In this document: positions 11,799-23,600 of the stretch, piece after piece
Layout of the letters: every line of letters starts with the position of its first letter
Position numbering within the stretch: position 1 is the first letter of the stretch
Source: Plotosus lineatus
Lineage: Eukaryota > Chordata > Actinopteri > Siluriformes > Plotosidae
NCBI GenBank assembly: GCA_024760905.1
Contig: CM045729.1
Coordinates: 1,773,501-1,837,500 of the forward strand
Direction of reading: 5' to 3'
Length of the DNA stretch: 64,000 nt
Made by a program: the position numbers and the translations under genes
The notes under the pieces: model-generated
What the model was told of the DNA's origin: nothing
Seen by the model: only the letters and a program-made list of their open reading frames with translations
Databases searched by the model: none

Positions 11799-12853
11799 TT
11801 TTTTTATTGATAAGATTTATTTACTTCATGACAGGTATAAAATTACAGTGGATATTTTTTAATTTAAACTTTTTTCCCTCATCATTTCAGTTTTAGTTTT
11901 TAAGAAACTATTTTAGTTTCATTTCTAAAGGATAAATCACACTGATGGTGTTGCAACAGAAAAAAACATTCATCTCCCGAGTTGTTGACTAATAAATCAT
12001 CAAAAACTGGATTGTCCATTTTACTATTGATAAAAATAAATGAAAATACTCTCCACCTTACATTAAATAAATCAGAGTGTAGTGTCCTCATCCGGTATTC
12101 AGTATGAAACCAGGTGCACTTTAATCTCACGTTTTAGGAACTTGTTCAACACATGCAATTATTTTTAAAGTTATTAACCTTGAGAACAGCAGAGAGCCGA
12201 CATCCAGGACGAACACTATGGCTGTGGACCAACCCTGCTCCTGTCCTTAACACCATGACCTGCAGGGCTGTGAGCCGAGGATCAAGTCACTGTCACTCCA
12301 AGCATAACACTCGACCCTCAAGACTGTTTTATATACAAAACACTAATAGGTGCATTTCTTTTGCGTCAAGTCATAAATTAGCTTGTTCAACTGCTAGTTC
12401 GCAGGCCTGTCAATCAAATTACTTTTCATTCTATGCAAGCCAGGTAAAAAAAATCTCCTCACAACTGTTAGAAAGAAGCCAAGGTAGTTTGCTTAAAATC
12501 CAGCTACCCAGCTACACATAAAAGTTTATCAACAAAAATAAATCTGCTAGTCCAGTATGTTGATGTCTATTGTTCATCATGATACAATAATCACCAATCT
12601 ACAAACTAATAATCTGATAAACTATCTTGTTATAATAGTTAGCTCATCTTTATTATCCTTATTCACTGTATCGCTGGATTTTGTTCATTTTTATTCCTGA
12701 CTGTTCAACACGTCAGTTCAACAGCAGGTTTAATCCTTTAATGCCCAAATTATTTTTTTGCAGTTAAAAAAAAATAAATAAATACTAGTTTTTCCCTAAT
12801 CAAAAAGGCCAAGAAAACACTCAGAACACATTTCTTTCAACAAAATTATAACA

Positions 12854-12890
<37 letters not shown>

Positions 12891-12995
12891 ACACTCAAAT
12901 TCGTGAACACAATCCTGCACACTCAAGGTCGTCTCACAGCTGAGTGAGGCATGTGGGACCAAGCTGTGTTGCATCAGGTAAAGCCACAACAAGTA
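11799..12995. other. no recognised gene; (ATT)n at 12857-12889
   Basis: AT-rich sequence with short unsupported ORFs only. A perfect (ATT)n microsatellite lies at about 12857-12889. I see no element ends or protein similarity. Confidence 0.5.
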
Positions 12996-13775
12996 CAGAC
13001 GCTCCCCAACTTACGTTTTAGTTCAGTGCCGAACGCAAGATGAAAAAAAACATAAGTTGTTACTGTATGTTCCAGTGACGTATGACGCTTATACTGTACT
13101 ATACATCCATAAATACCATTACCGTATCTCATAAAACACCCCTAAATCAATTATTATAAGCATAACATTGTAAAATAATATCAAATATATCAAATAATAT
13201 CAACATTAATTTCAAATAAATTAAATTCAAGCAAAATAATTTCAAATAGATACATTTTGATCAAATTCACTCATCAAATATCCAATACAGTATCAAATAT
13301 AACCTTTAACATGCCCTGTGATGCGATCTTTCTGCTTGTAAAGTGCCCCGATGGTCGACGGAGCCATTTGGAAGAAACGTGCAACATTCACGTGTTTTCC
13401 ACCAGCATCAATTTTCTTGATAATAGCGATCTTCGTTTCTAACGAGATGGCTTGCGGCTTTTTCTGATTGCCACTATCACTAGTAGGCTTATGCTTCTGA
13501 CCAACCATATTTGCTTAGGGTACAAAAGTCCACAAAACAGTGTAAACGCAAAGATCACAGAGACATCTTAACACAAGGGTAACACGCAGTGAACTGGGAA
13601 GGAGGGGCACGTTCAGTCTGTCGTTTGTTAACAACGGACACAGTGTCATTACGTCATTGTACTACGTGGGTACGTCTCATACTACAGAGAGCACGCTAAA
13701 CTCAATTTTTTTTTTTTTTTTAACGTAAAATTGAAAAATACATAAGATGAATGAACGCAAGTCGGGGAGCATCTG
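12996..13775 (-). mobile_element. Tigger/pogo element, internally deleted
   Basis: Terminal inverted repeats CAGACGCTCCCCAACTTACG and its imperfect inverse (CAGATGCTCCCCGACTTGCG) are bounded by TA on both sides (12994-12995, 13776-13777). TA duplication and the CAG terminus are Tc1/mariner-pogo hallmarks. At 780 bp it is far shorter than an autonomous Tigger. It keeps only the N-terminal DNA-binding exon of the transposase (13293-13508, minus) and lacks the DDE catalytic domain. Relatives occur at 23048-27111 and 62579-62912. Confidence 0.85.
13293..13508 (-). CDS. orphan CENP-B/psq-type HTH of Tigger transposase
   Basis: The 71-codon frame, with its own Met and stop, resembles the CENP-B N-terminal (psq-type) helix-turn-helix that Tigger transposases use to bind their ends. 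Key stretch: ISLETKIAIIKKIDAGGKHV followed by APSTIGALYKQKDRI, at residues about 21-62. The second CENP-B-type HTH and the DDD catalytic core are absent. It is either a relic or, less likely, an expressed end-binding peptide. I see no promoter evidence. Confidence 0.6.
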   Translation of the reverse strand: MVGQKHKPTSDSGNQKKPQAISLETKIAIIKKIDAGGKHVNVARFFQMAPSTIGALYKQKDRITGHVKGYI

Positions 13776-14375
13776 TATAGAACACATTCTAAATGGCAGC
13801 AGCACCGAGTACAATGCGTCTAGTACTTATTAGGATTTTTTAAAAAAGGTCCATACTGTCCTGCCGAGCGTTAAATGGTACAGGATGTGATGTTTTGTAG
13901 TGACATCTAGTGGTGGGATTCCAGTTTATTTCCAGCAGTGAACTGAAATGTGGATTTTGATCAGTCCCCCTCAAAGCCGGGATACTCCAAAAAGACGGGT
14001 GCAAGTTATCAGCGTCAATGAGAGGGGATCCCCCCCACTACACGCGCGCGCACACACACACACACTTTAAAGTTCTTAAAACTCAATGAGCTCTTTTTTT
14101 AAATGACTAGATTAATGGTAAAAGCATATTTACATAACTCTCGCTCTCTCTCTTCCAGTTTATACAAACTCCATGAGAATGATTTTGGGAGTTCGATTCT
14201 CAAGTCTTGGGATAAAAGCATTGCGTTTTTGATTATTAATCTCTAAACATTACACCCATGTGTGGTGCAATACATTCAGTGCACACTGCTGAGGGGTCAG
14301 GGGATGTGGACCCCGGTGCATTCTGTACAGCAATGGAATTTCCAGGAGTAGATTCAAAACAGTTTCACAATGAGG
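13776..14375. other. no gene; downstream flank of umps
   Basis: No ORF or element recognised. Contains a short alternating CG/CA tract at about 14042-14066 and a CT tract near 14140-14155. The umps transcript should end at about 14375-14380. Confidence 0.5.
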
Positions 14376-14395
14376 ATCACACACATGATCAGAAC

Positions 14396-14401
14396 TTTAT
14401 T
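14396..14401 (-). terminator. umps: umps poly(A) signal
   Basis: AATAAA on the minus strand, 32 nt downstream of the umps stop codon, giving a very short 3' UTR of roughly 50-60 nt if used. Confidence 0.7.
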
Positions 14402-14432
14402 AGAAATGAGGACTAAGGACTGAATTTGGGTA

Positions 14433-14605
14433 TCAGGATGAAGACAGTCTGCTAAGATATGCTTCCCATCCCGCCTTCCTGAACTTCTCCGCCTCCTTCC
14501 GTCTGTCCGAGGTCGAGAGAATCCCCCGCCCCACAATGATTATGTCAGAGCCTTTATGGCGGATGACTTCATCCGGGTTGGTGTACTGCTGCCCGAGGTG
14601 GTCTC
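14433..14605 (-). CDS. umps: umps exon 6 (C-terminus)
   Basis: Encodes [27 protein letters not shown] and the C-terminal helix [12 protein letters not shown], then TGA. The acceptor is CCTAG|GAGACC. Its phase matches exon 5 exactly although it lies 13.6 kb away, and the residues match the human C-terminus closely, so I am confident it belongs to the same gene. Confidence 0.92.
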
Positions 14606-17600
14606 CTAGGAAACGGGACGAAACAAAGTTTAAACAGTGAATTATGTGCACTGTGAGTTCAAGTCCCATCAGAGATCACTGTTCAGTTTTTATTCCCTTT
14701 ATACAGGTTAATAAATGTCTGGTATTCATTGCTGCGAAACAAAGAGCCGCAAAACTGATTTTCACTGCTTATGTAACAGTTGACAAAAATCTTTAATAAT
14801 GTGGTCTTAAGTAAGGTCATAAGTAAGGTCTCAAGAGAGGTCATTTTATGCAAAACTCGGAACGGAATAAAAGCGGAAAAGGTTATTTTGACATATTCGG
14901 CTTCATCTGCTTTCCACTTCCGACCAGTGTTAACCTCCACCTGGGCTCCACTAACTTTGTCATCTGTGCCGTCTCGCAACATCATAACCTGCCTAACTTT
15001 GGTGACCTTGAACTCTTCTGTTACAGAGGAAAGTGAAAGTTGCAGCTTGCTGCCAAAACTATACAGGCCAATGCTTGATAAGCTTCTTGGAACTCCAAGC
15101 CATCTTCTGATGTAGCCACTGAATCGCTTCTCTATAACTTCAACAGTTGATATCGGGACGTCGTACACCAGAAGAGGCCACAGTAGTCTTGGCAGCACTC
15201 CATGCTGGTAGATCCAAGCTTTGCTCTTCCCTGGCAATCCACTCTTGTTCAGGGCATTCATCCAGTCATCTACCTGCTGCCGCATCTCCTTTACACTGTC
15301 TTTGTCGTTACAAGAGCTCCTGAACCACTAGCCTAGGCTCTTCACAGGATGCTTGGTTACTGTAGGGACAAGTTCCCCATTGATCCTGAAGCAGAATCTG
15401 TCCTGCACTTTCCCTCTCTTCAGGACTAAGCTCCTAGACTTCGCAGGCTTAAACTTCATCCTTGCCCATGTTGTCAGCCTCTCCAAGTCTTCTAACATCC
15501 ATCTTCCTTCTGGAACTGACTTCGCCGTTATCGTCATGTCATCCATGAAGGCTCTTGTGGGTGGCTGGCGAACTCCTGAGATGGTTACTGGGCCTTGGCT
15601 CATTTTCTCTGCTGTTTTCACTATCAGGTTCATTACTGCAGAGAAGAGAATGACTGAAATAGTACAACCAGTAACTATTCCTACCTCGAGGCATTGCCAT
15701 TATGTTGTTTAGTCTTATACAGTGAAATGCATCTTGAATTTTTCAAAATAGTGTCTCAGCGTCTGTTGAAACCTCTCAGGTACGTGGTACTTCTTCAATG
15801 TTAAGCCGACAAGCTTGTGGAGAACTGTTCCATATGAGATTTCCTTTTGGCTTTTCCCTTTATCAGTGGTCGCCACAGCAAATGATTCGCACGTTTGATT
15901 TGGCATAAGTTTTTACATCGAATGCCATTCCTGACAACCCTTTTTAGCAAGGGACAGAAACACGCTGACAGCTTTGCAACCTACTCTTTTTACAAAATTC
16001 AGCAATGGTTCTTTTACATGCCTCACACCATAGACGATGAGAGACATGGCCCACCTTTGATAACCCAATTAGCTGCACTGGGGGGGGGGGGTGTGACAAC
16101 CTTGTGGGGACTCGAACCCTCAACCTTAGGATCAGCAATTCAGCAATCCGTCAGGTCTCCTTTGTTTGCCTTGGCTTCCTTAATGAGCTGTGTCAGCACA
16201 CTGGTGTGTTCAAGTCATCCTGAGACTCCTGGTACTCCCTTTTGCACTGAGCTGTCCATATACTTGTTTTCCAGAATGTATATGGTGAGCCGCTTTGCCT
16301 GGACAGACCAAAACACCTTCCCCTCAACATTCAAGAGAGGAATTGTCCGGAACTGTTTTAGTGTCTTGGAGTCTTTCTCCTTTGGTATGAAGCATCCCTC
16401 TGCTACCAACCAACATTCTGGTAACTGACCCTTCCTCCACACCACCTTTCTCAGTTTCCAAAGTCTCTTCAATAGTTTCGGACAATTCTTGTAAGCCTTA
16501 TATGGTGTTACGGGGTGTTAAGGTTAATATTTGTGTGAATCTTCTTTTCCTTTCGGCTCTTCCCTTCAGGGGTCGCCACAGCAAATGATCCGCCTCCATC
16601 TCTCCCTATCCTCTGCATCTTCTACTCTTACTCCAACGACCTTCATGTCCACCTTCACCACATCCATAAATCTTCTCTTTGGTCTTTCTCTGGGCCTTTT
16701 GCCTGGTAGTTCCAACCTCAGCATCCTACTACCAATATACTCACTATCCCTACTCTGTACATGTCCAAACCATCTCAATCTAGCCTCTCTGACTTTGTCT
16801 CTAAAATATCTAACATGTGCTGTCCCTCTGATGTACTCATTCCTGATCCTATCCATCCTCGTTACTCCCAAAGAGAACCTCAACATTTTCATCTCTGCTA
16901 CCTCCAACTCTGACTCCCGTCTTTTCCCCAGGGCCACTGTCTCTAAACCATACAACATTGCTGGCCTCATCACCGTCTTGTACACTTTTCCCTTCATTCT
17001 TGCCGATTCTCTCCGATCACACATCACACCAGACACTTTTCTCCAACCATTCCAACCTGCCTGCACGCGCTTCTTCACCACTTTTCCACACTCTCCATTG
17101 CTCTGGATTGTTGAGCCTAAGTACTTAAAATCCTCCACCTTCTTTATCTCTGCCCCCTGTAACCTCAAAGTTCCTCTTGGGTCCTTGTCGTTCACACATA
17201 TGTATTCTGTCTTACTGAGACTGAGCTTCAATCCCCTCCTTTCCAGGGCATACCTCCACCGCTCTCGATTTTCCTCCACTTGTTCTCTGCTCTCACTACA
17301 GATCACGATGTCATCTGCAAACATCATAGTCCATGGAGATTCTTGTCCAACCTCGTCTGTCAGCCTGTCCATCACCAGAGCAAACAAGAAGGGGCTGAGA
17401 GCTGACCCTTGATGCAGTCCCACCTCCACCTTGAACTCTTCTGTCACACCGACAGCACACCTCACCACTGTCTTACATCTCTCATACATGTCCTGCACCA
17501 CTCTAACATATTTCTCTGCCACTCCAGACTTCCTCAGACAATACCACAGTTCTTCTCTTGGCACCCTGTCATATGCTTTCTCCAGATCCACAAAGGCACA

Positions 17601-20600
17601 ATGCAGCTCCTTCTGACCTTCTCTGTACTTCTCTATTAACATCCTCAAAGCAAACACTGCATCTGTGGTGCTTTTTCTTGGCATGAAACCAAACTGTTGT
17701 TCACAAATGCTGACCTCTGCCCTTAGTCTTGCTTCCATTATTCTTCCCCATAGCTTCATTGTATGGCTCATCAACTTTATCCCTCTGTAGTTGCCACAAC
17801 CCTGTACATCTCCCTTGTTCTTAAAAATGGGCACAAGCACACTTCTCCTCCATTCCTCTGGCATCTGCTCACTTTCTAAGACCTTGTTGAATATTCTTGT
17901 CAGAAAATCTACTGCTACCTCCCCTAGACACTTCCATACCTCAACTGGTATGTCATCAGGGCCAACTGCCTTTCCACTCTTCATCCTCTTCAATGCCCTC
18001 CTCACTTCTCCCTTACTAATCTTTGCTACTTCCTGCTCCTCAACGGTCACCCCTTCTACTCTTTTTCTCTCTCTCATTTTCCTCATTCATCAGCTCTTGA
18101 AAAGTACTCTTTCCGTCTTCCCAGCACACTTCTGTCATCAGTCAATACATTTCCCTCTCTGTCCTTTATCACTAACTTGCTGCACGTCTTTCCCATCTCT
18201 ATTTCTCTGCTGTGCTAACCTGTATAAATCATTTTCTCCCTCCTTACTGTTCAACCTATCATACAAGTCATCAAACGCCCTGTTTGGCCTTTGACACCGC
18301 TACCTTCGCCTTACGCTGTGTCTGCCTGTACTCCTGTTTACTCTCTTCGGTCCTCTCAATGTCCCACTTCTTCTTGGCTAACCTCTTCTTTTGTACACAC
18401 TCCTGCACTTCCTCATTCTACCACCAAGTTCCCTTATCTACTTTCCTTCCAGAGGGCACACCAAGTACTCTCCTCCCGGTCTCCCTGATCACATTGGCTG
18501 TGGTTGTCCAGTCATCTGGAAGCACTTCCTGACTACCCAAAGCCTGTTTCAACTCCTCCTTGAAGACAAGACGACACTCTTCCTTTTTCAGCTTCCACCA
18601 CTTTGTCTTCTGCTCTGCCTTTGCCTTTTTCACCTTCCTCACCATCAGCGTCATCCTGCACACCACCATCCTATGCTGTTTGGCAACACTCTGTAAATAT
18701 TTGTGTGAATGTAAATATAAAAATTGCGGAAGAAAGTCACATGGTGTGACTCTGCAGTTTGAGTCTGTAAGTTTCCAGAAGAGGACTGGACTTGCGCAAT
18801 CCAATGGAGGGGAGGAGCAACACAGACATGTTGGGGCTTGTCTGGGCTTGCATGGACTTGTTCCAGAGAGACAACAACTTGTTGGGGGACTCTATATTAG
18901 GGACCGGTGGCCGACTGGCGACGGTCTTCCAGTCTCTTACAGTCTCCCCTCCAGGCTTTTCGGGCAGATCATCCAAGGGGACTAATCGCGGCGGATCACC
19001 AAAAGGGGAAGTCATCCAAGGCGGATCATGGAGCCACCGTTCGGGACTTCGACACAGTCCAGCATCCATGGCCACGCACTGCCCACGAGGGATGGCAAGC
19101 CTTTCTCCGCCAGCACATGCACTGTCACTAAAGTTACCCTGCTACAGTCGCTTGGTGACTATGGGACCCTTGCGTAACTTGTTTAGGTCTAAGCTGTAAA
19201 TAATGTGAAGTTTGTCATATTTTGTTTATATTATTAAATTGTACATAGTTAATGTTGTGGTCTGTTGTGCTTTGCTGGTTTCACAGGGCAATTTCAATCA
19301 TCTAAATTCTCCTATCCGTAACACTTGGAGGCTCGTCTGATAGAACCATTAGGCATATGTAACATATGGGATTCCGTTGGGGCCTGGTGCTGATCCTGTT
19401 CTTGCCTTCCTGATGACATCTTTGACTTCCTGCAGCCTCGGCTCAATATTATTGTAGAAAGTTGTTGGCGGTTCTGCAATCATGAGCGTGTCGGAGTCTC
19501 CAAAGTCTTGGTCTCTGTATACTTTCCATAGGTGGTCCTCAACTTCTTGTCTTGGACAATCCAGCCTGCCTGATCTCTTGTCGCCAAGGAACCTCTTTGT
19601 GAACTGGAAGGCATTAGCTGTGAAGCTTACGCCATCTAAGTGAAGCCATCTCTTCGTGCAGATTCTTCCTCAACTCGGCCAATCCTGGTTTCGCTTCCTC
19701 TGGAGCTGCCTTTTATCTGGCTGTGAGGCGCCGTACGTCATCCCTGAGCCGATTGATCTTTTGCTGGTGGCAATTTATTATCAATGTTGTCTTTGGGGCT
19801 TTCTTCTCCTGAATACCAAATCTGCTTGGAGCCATACTGTACATGATCACTGCAAGCTTGTGGTCTACCCTCCCTGCAAGAATACTTTCAAGCATCATGT
19901 CTACATCGTCCTCAAATGTGTACCATTCTTTCTTCTGTGAAATAGCTGGCCACTTGATCCACTCTTTCCTGTCCATGTTTGCTGTCAATCTGCCTAGAGT
20001 GCCTTCAGATTCTGGCGTGCTGCTCTCCTCTGACCATATCATAGCTTTCATAATCATCTCTGATCTGTCGTTGTTGACCTCATCCTCAAACGGTCCTGTC
20101 CCTCCTCCGTCTCATGAGGTTGCGTGCGTTGTACCATCCTTAGAATTGGGGGACAGCCCATCTGTGCTCGGTGGATATACAGCCCATTCTCACTCTTGCA
20201 CGTCTTTCCACGACTACCGCAAATCCTAGTTGAATCGTTGGTCTGTTTCGTGGTCCATTGGCGATCTCGTGTGTCGTTATCCGATGTTTGGCTAGTAGGT
20301 CGTTCATCCTCCCCCACTCTCGCATGACTTTGGGGGTATCTCTCAATAGATCTGTCCATAGCAAGTGGAATGAGATCCTTCTCACGAAGGGCGTACTTTG
20401 GCTGCCAAGCCTTAGTACTCTCCAGTGCTGTCTTTCCAAGATGTCAACTGTCTCTCCAGTTGTCACCATTCTATTTGCGGTTGCCAACTAGTCTCTCCTA
20501 GTAGTAACTGGGGTCTCCAGGTAGTTGTGTACTTTTAAACAATGGGTGAAGCCATGTACCAGTCTCTTTATCAGGTGAAATTTATTATTATTTATTGTTA

Positions 20601-23600
20601 ATTACAGTATTATTAATGTGACTGTACATGTGTTATTATTGTGGAATGTGTATTGTTGCATGTTGATCTTAAATATATGTCGTCAAAAATGCATGTTTGT
20701 GTCGGGTTATACGAGTTTGGGAGGGGGTTGGAACGGATTAATTGGCTTTCTGTTGTTTATGATGGGAATTTTTGTTTCGTCTAATGAACATTTACACTTA
20801 AGAGCTCGCCCTTGGAACCGATTAATTTCGTAAGTAGACTGTAGTACTTTATAAAACAACTTTATATACAAATGTGCATTGATTAAAATATTACATCAAT
20901 ATTAATTTTTAAAGCCAGAATTGAATTTTAAAGTTTAAACATTATATATATAAATATATAATACATAATATATAATATAAATATATATATAATATATATA
21001 TATATATGGTATGGTAGGCCTCCGTCAGTCCCGAAGGACTATGGCTGCGCTCTGGCTGGTACGCCCCCCCCCCAGTGCGCAGAGCCTGGGTAGGGAGTAA
21101 TGAGGGACAGGCTGTTATCCAAGCAGCAAGTCATCCCCTGTCTCGGCGCCACCGGAAGGATCCAATGGAAGGGCAAATGCCGATACGACTGGGTTCCAGT
21201 GCCGCTGCAGGAGAGAATCTACGGTCAATTTAGAGCGGCCAATTAACCTACAGTGCACGTCTTTGGACTGCGGGAGGAAACCGGAGCACCCGGAGGAAAC
21301 CCGCACAAGCACGGGGAGAACATGCAAATTCCACACAGAAACGCCCATCGAACCCAGGTCTTCATGCTGTGAGGCGGATGTGCTAACCACTACGCCACCG
21401 TGCCGCCATATATATATATATATACACACATATACATACATACACACATACATACATACTAGTCCTCTAAAAAATTAGCATATTGTGATAAAGTTCATTA
21501 TTTTCTGTAATGTACTGATAAACATGAGACTTTCGTATATTTTAGATTCATTACATACAACTGAAGTAGTTCAAGCCTTTTATTGTTTTAATATTGATAA
21601 TTTTAGCAAAAAAGTAAAGAAAAACCAAAAATCCCTATCTCAAAAAATCAGCATATTTCATCCGACCAATAAAAAAAGTCAACCTTCAAATAATTATGTT
21701 CAGTTATGCATTCAATACTTGGTTGGGAATCCTTTTGCAGAAATGACTGCTTCAATGCGGCGTGGCATGGAGGCAATCAGCCTGTGGCATGACGGAGGTG
21801 TTATGGAGGCCCAGGATGTTTCGATAGCGGCCTTAAGCTCATCCACAGTGTTGGGTCTGGTGTCTCAACTTTCTCTTCACAATATCCCACAGATTCTCTA
21901 TGGGCTTCAGGTCAGGAGAGTTGGCAGGCCAATTGAGCACAGTAATACCATGGTCAGTAAACCATTTACCAGATGTTTTGGCACTGTGAGCAGGTGCCAG
22001 GTCGTGCTGAAAAATGAAATCTTCACCTCCATAAAGCTTTTCAGCAGATGGAAGCACGAAGTGCTCCAAAATCTCCTGATAGCTAGCTGCATTGTCCCAG
22101 CCCTTGATAAAACACAGTGGACCAACACCAGCAGCTGGCATGGCACCCCAGACTATCACTGACTGTGGGTACTAGACACTGGACTTCAGGCATTTTGGCA
22201 TTTCCTTCTCCCCAGTCTTCCTCCAGACTCTGGCACCTTGATTTCCGAATGACATGCAAAATTTGCTTTCATCTGAAAAAAGTACTTTGGACCACTGAGC
22301 AACAGTCCAGTGCTGCTTCTCTGTAGCCCAGGTCAGGCGCTTCTGCCGCTTTTTCTGGTTCAAAAGTGGCTTGACCTGGGGATTGAGGCACCTGTAGCCC
22401 AGTCCACTGCTTCCACAGGTTCCCCAAGGTCTGGAATCGGCCCTTCTCCACAATCTTCCTCAAGGTCCGGTCACCTCTTCTGGATGTGCAACGTTTTCTG
22501 CCACACTTTTTCCTTCCCACAGACATCCCACTGAGGTGGCTTGATACAGCACTCTGGGAACAGCCTATTCGCTCAGAGATTTCTTTCTGTGTCTTACCCT
22601 CTTGCTTGAGGGTGTCAATGATGTCCTTCTGGACAGCAGTCAGGTCGGCAGTCTTACCCATGATTGCGGTTTTGAGTAATGAACCAGGCTGGGAGTTTTT
22701 AAAAGCCTCAGGAATCTTTTGCAGGTGTTGAGAGTTAATTTGTTGATTCAGATGATTAGGTTAATAGCTCGTTTAGAGTACCTTTTTATATGCTAATTTT
22801 TTTAGATAGGAATTTTGGGTTTTCATGAGCTGTATGCCAAAATCATCAGTATTAAAACAATAAAAGACCTGAAATATTTCAATTGGTGTGCAATGAATCT
22901 AAAATAAATGAAAGTTTAATTGTTATCAGTACATTACAGAAAATAATGAACTTTATCACAAAATGCTAATTTTTTGAGAAGGACGAGTATGTATTTATGT
23001 GTGTATGTATGTATGTATATATATATATACACATATATATATGAATAGACGCTCCCCAACTTATGTTTTTAATTGGTTACGGACGGCTGAAACGTAAGTT
23101 GTTAGTGCCGTATGACGCTCATACTGGACTAATATATATATATTGATTTAGGGGTGTTTTATGAGATACGGTAATGGTCTTCTTCTTCTTCTTTTCCTTT
23201 CGGCTTTTCCCTTCAGGGGTCGCCACAGCGAATCAACTGCCTCCATCTCACCCTATCCTTTGCATCTTCTTCTCTTACACCAACGACCTTCATGTCCTCC
23301 TTCACCACATCCATGAATCGTCTCTTTGGTCTTCCTCTAGGCCTTTTGCCTGGTAGTTCCAGCCTCAGCATCCTATTACCAATATGCTCACTATCCCTCC
23401 TCTGTACATGTCCAAACCATCTCAATCTAGCCTCTCTGACTTTGTCTCCAAAACGTCTTACATGTGCTGTCCCTCTGATGTGCTCATTCCTAATCCTATC
23501 CATCCTCGTTACTCCCAAAGAGAACCTCAACATTTTCATCTCTGCTACCTCCAACTCTGCCTCCTGTCTTTTCCCCAGGGCCACTGTTTCTAACCCATAC

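Larger units (their letters stand above)
14890..20490 (-). mobile_element. zinc-finger LINE with FMDD RT, interrupted
   Basis: Minus-strand LINE in pieces. N-terminal region (20490-about 19370) with a C2H2-like finger ([16 protein letters not shown]) and the conserved [13 protein letters not shown] block. Then, after an LTR insertion, RT fingers (16500-16215: [27 protein letters not shown]), and after a SINE insertion the rest of the palm with the active site [10 protein letters not shown] (15633-15328) and thumb [20 protein letters not shown] (about 15240-15170). It loses homology near 14890, before any 3' endonuclease. N-terminal fingers plus this RT resemble the R2/NeSL group of restriction-like-endonuclease LINEs, but the clade is uncertain. 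Frameshifts make it inactive. It lies within umps intron 5. Confidence 0.7.

Noticed and set aside
16531..18294. Long + strand Ser/Leu-rich ORFs opposite RTE copies
   Set aside because: They are antisense shadows of the RTE reading frame, recurring identically opposite every RTE copy.
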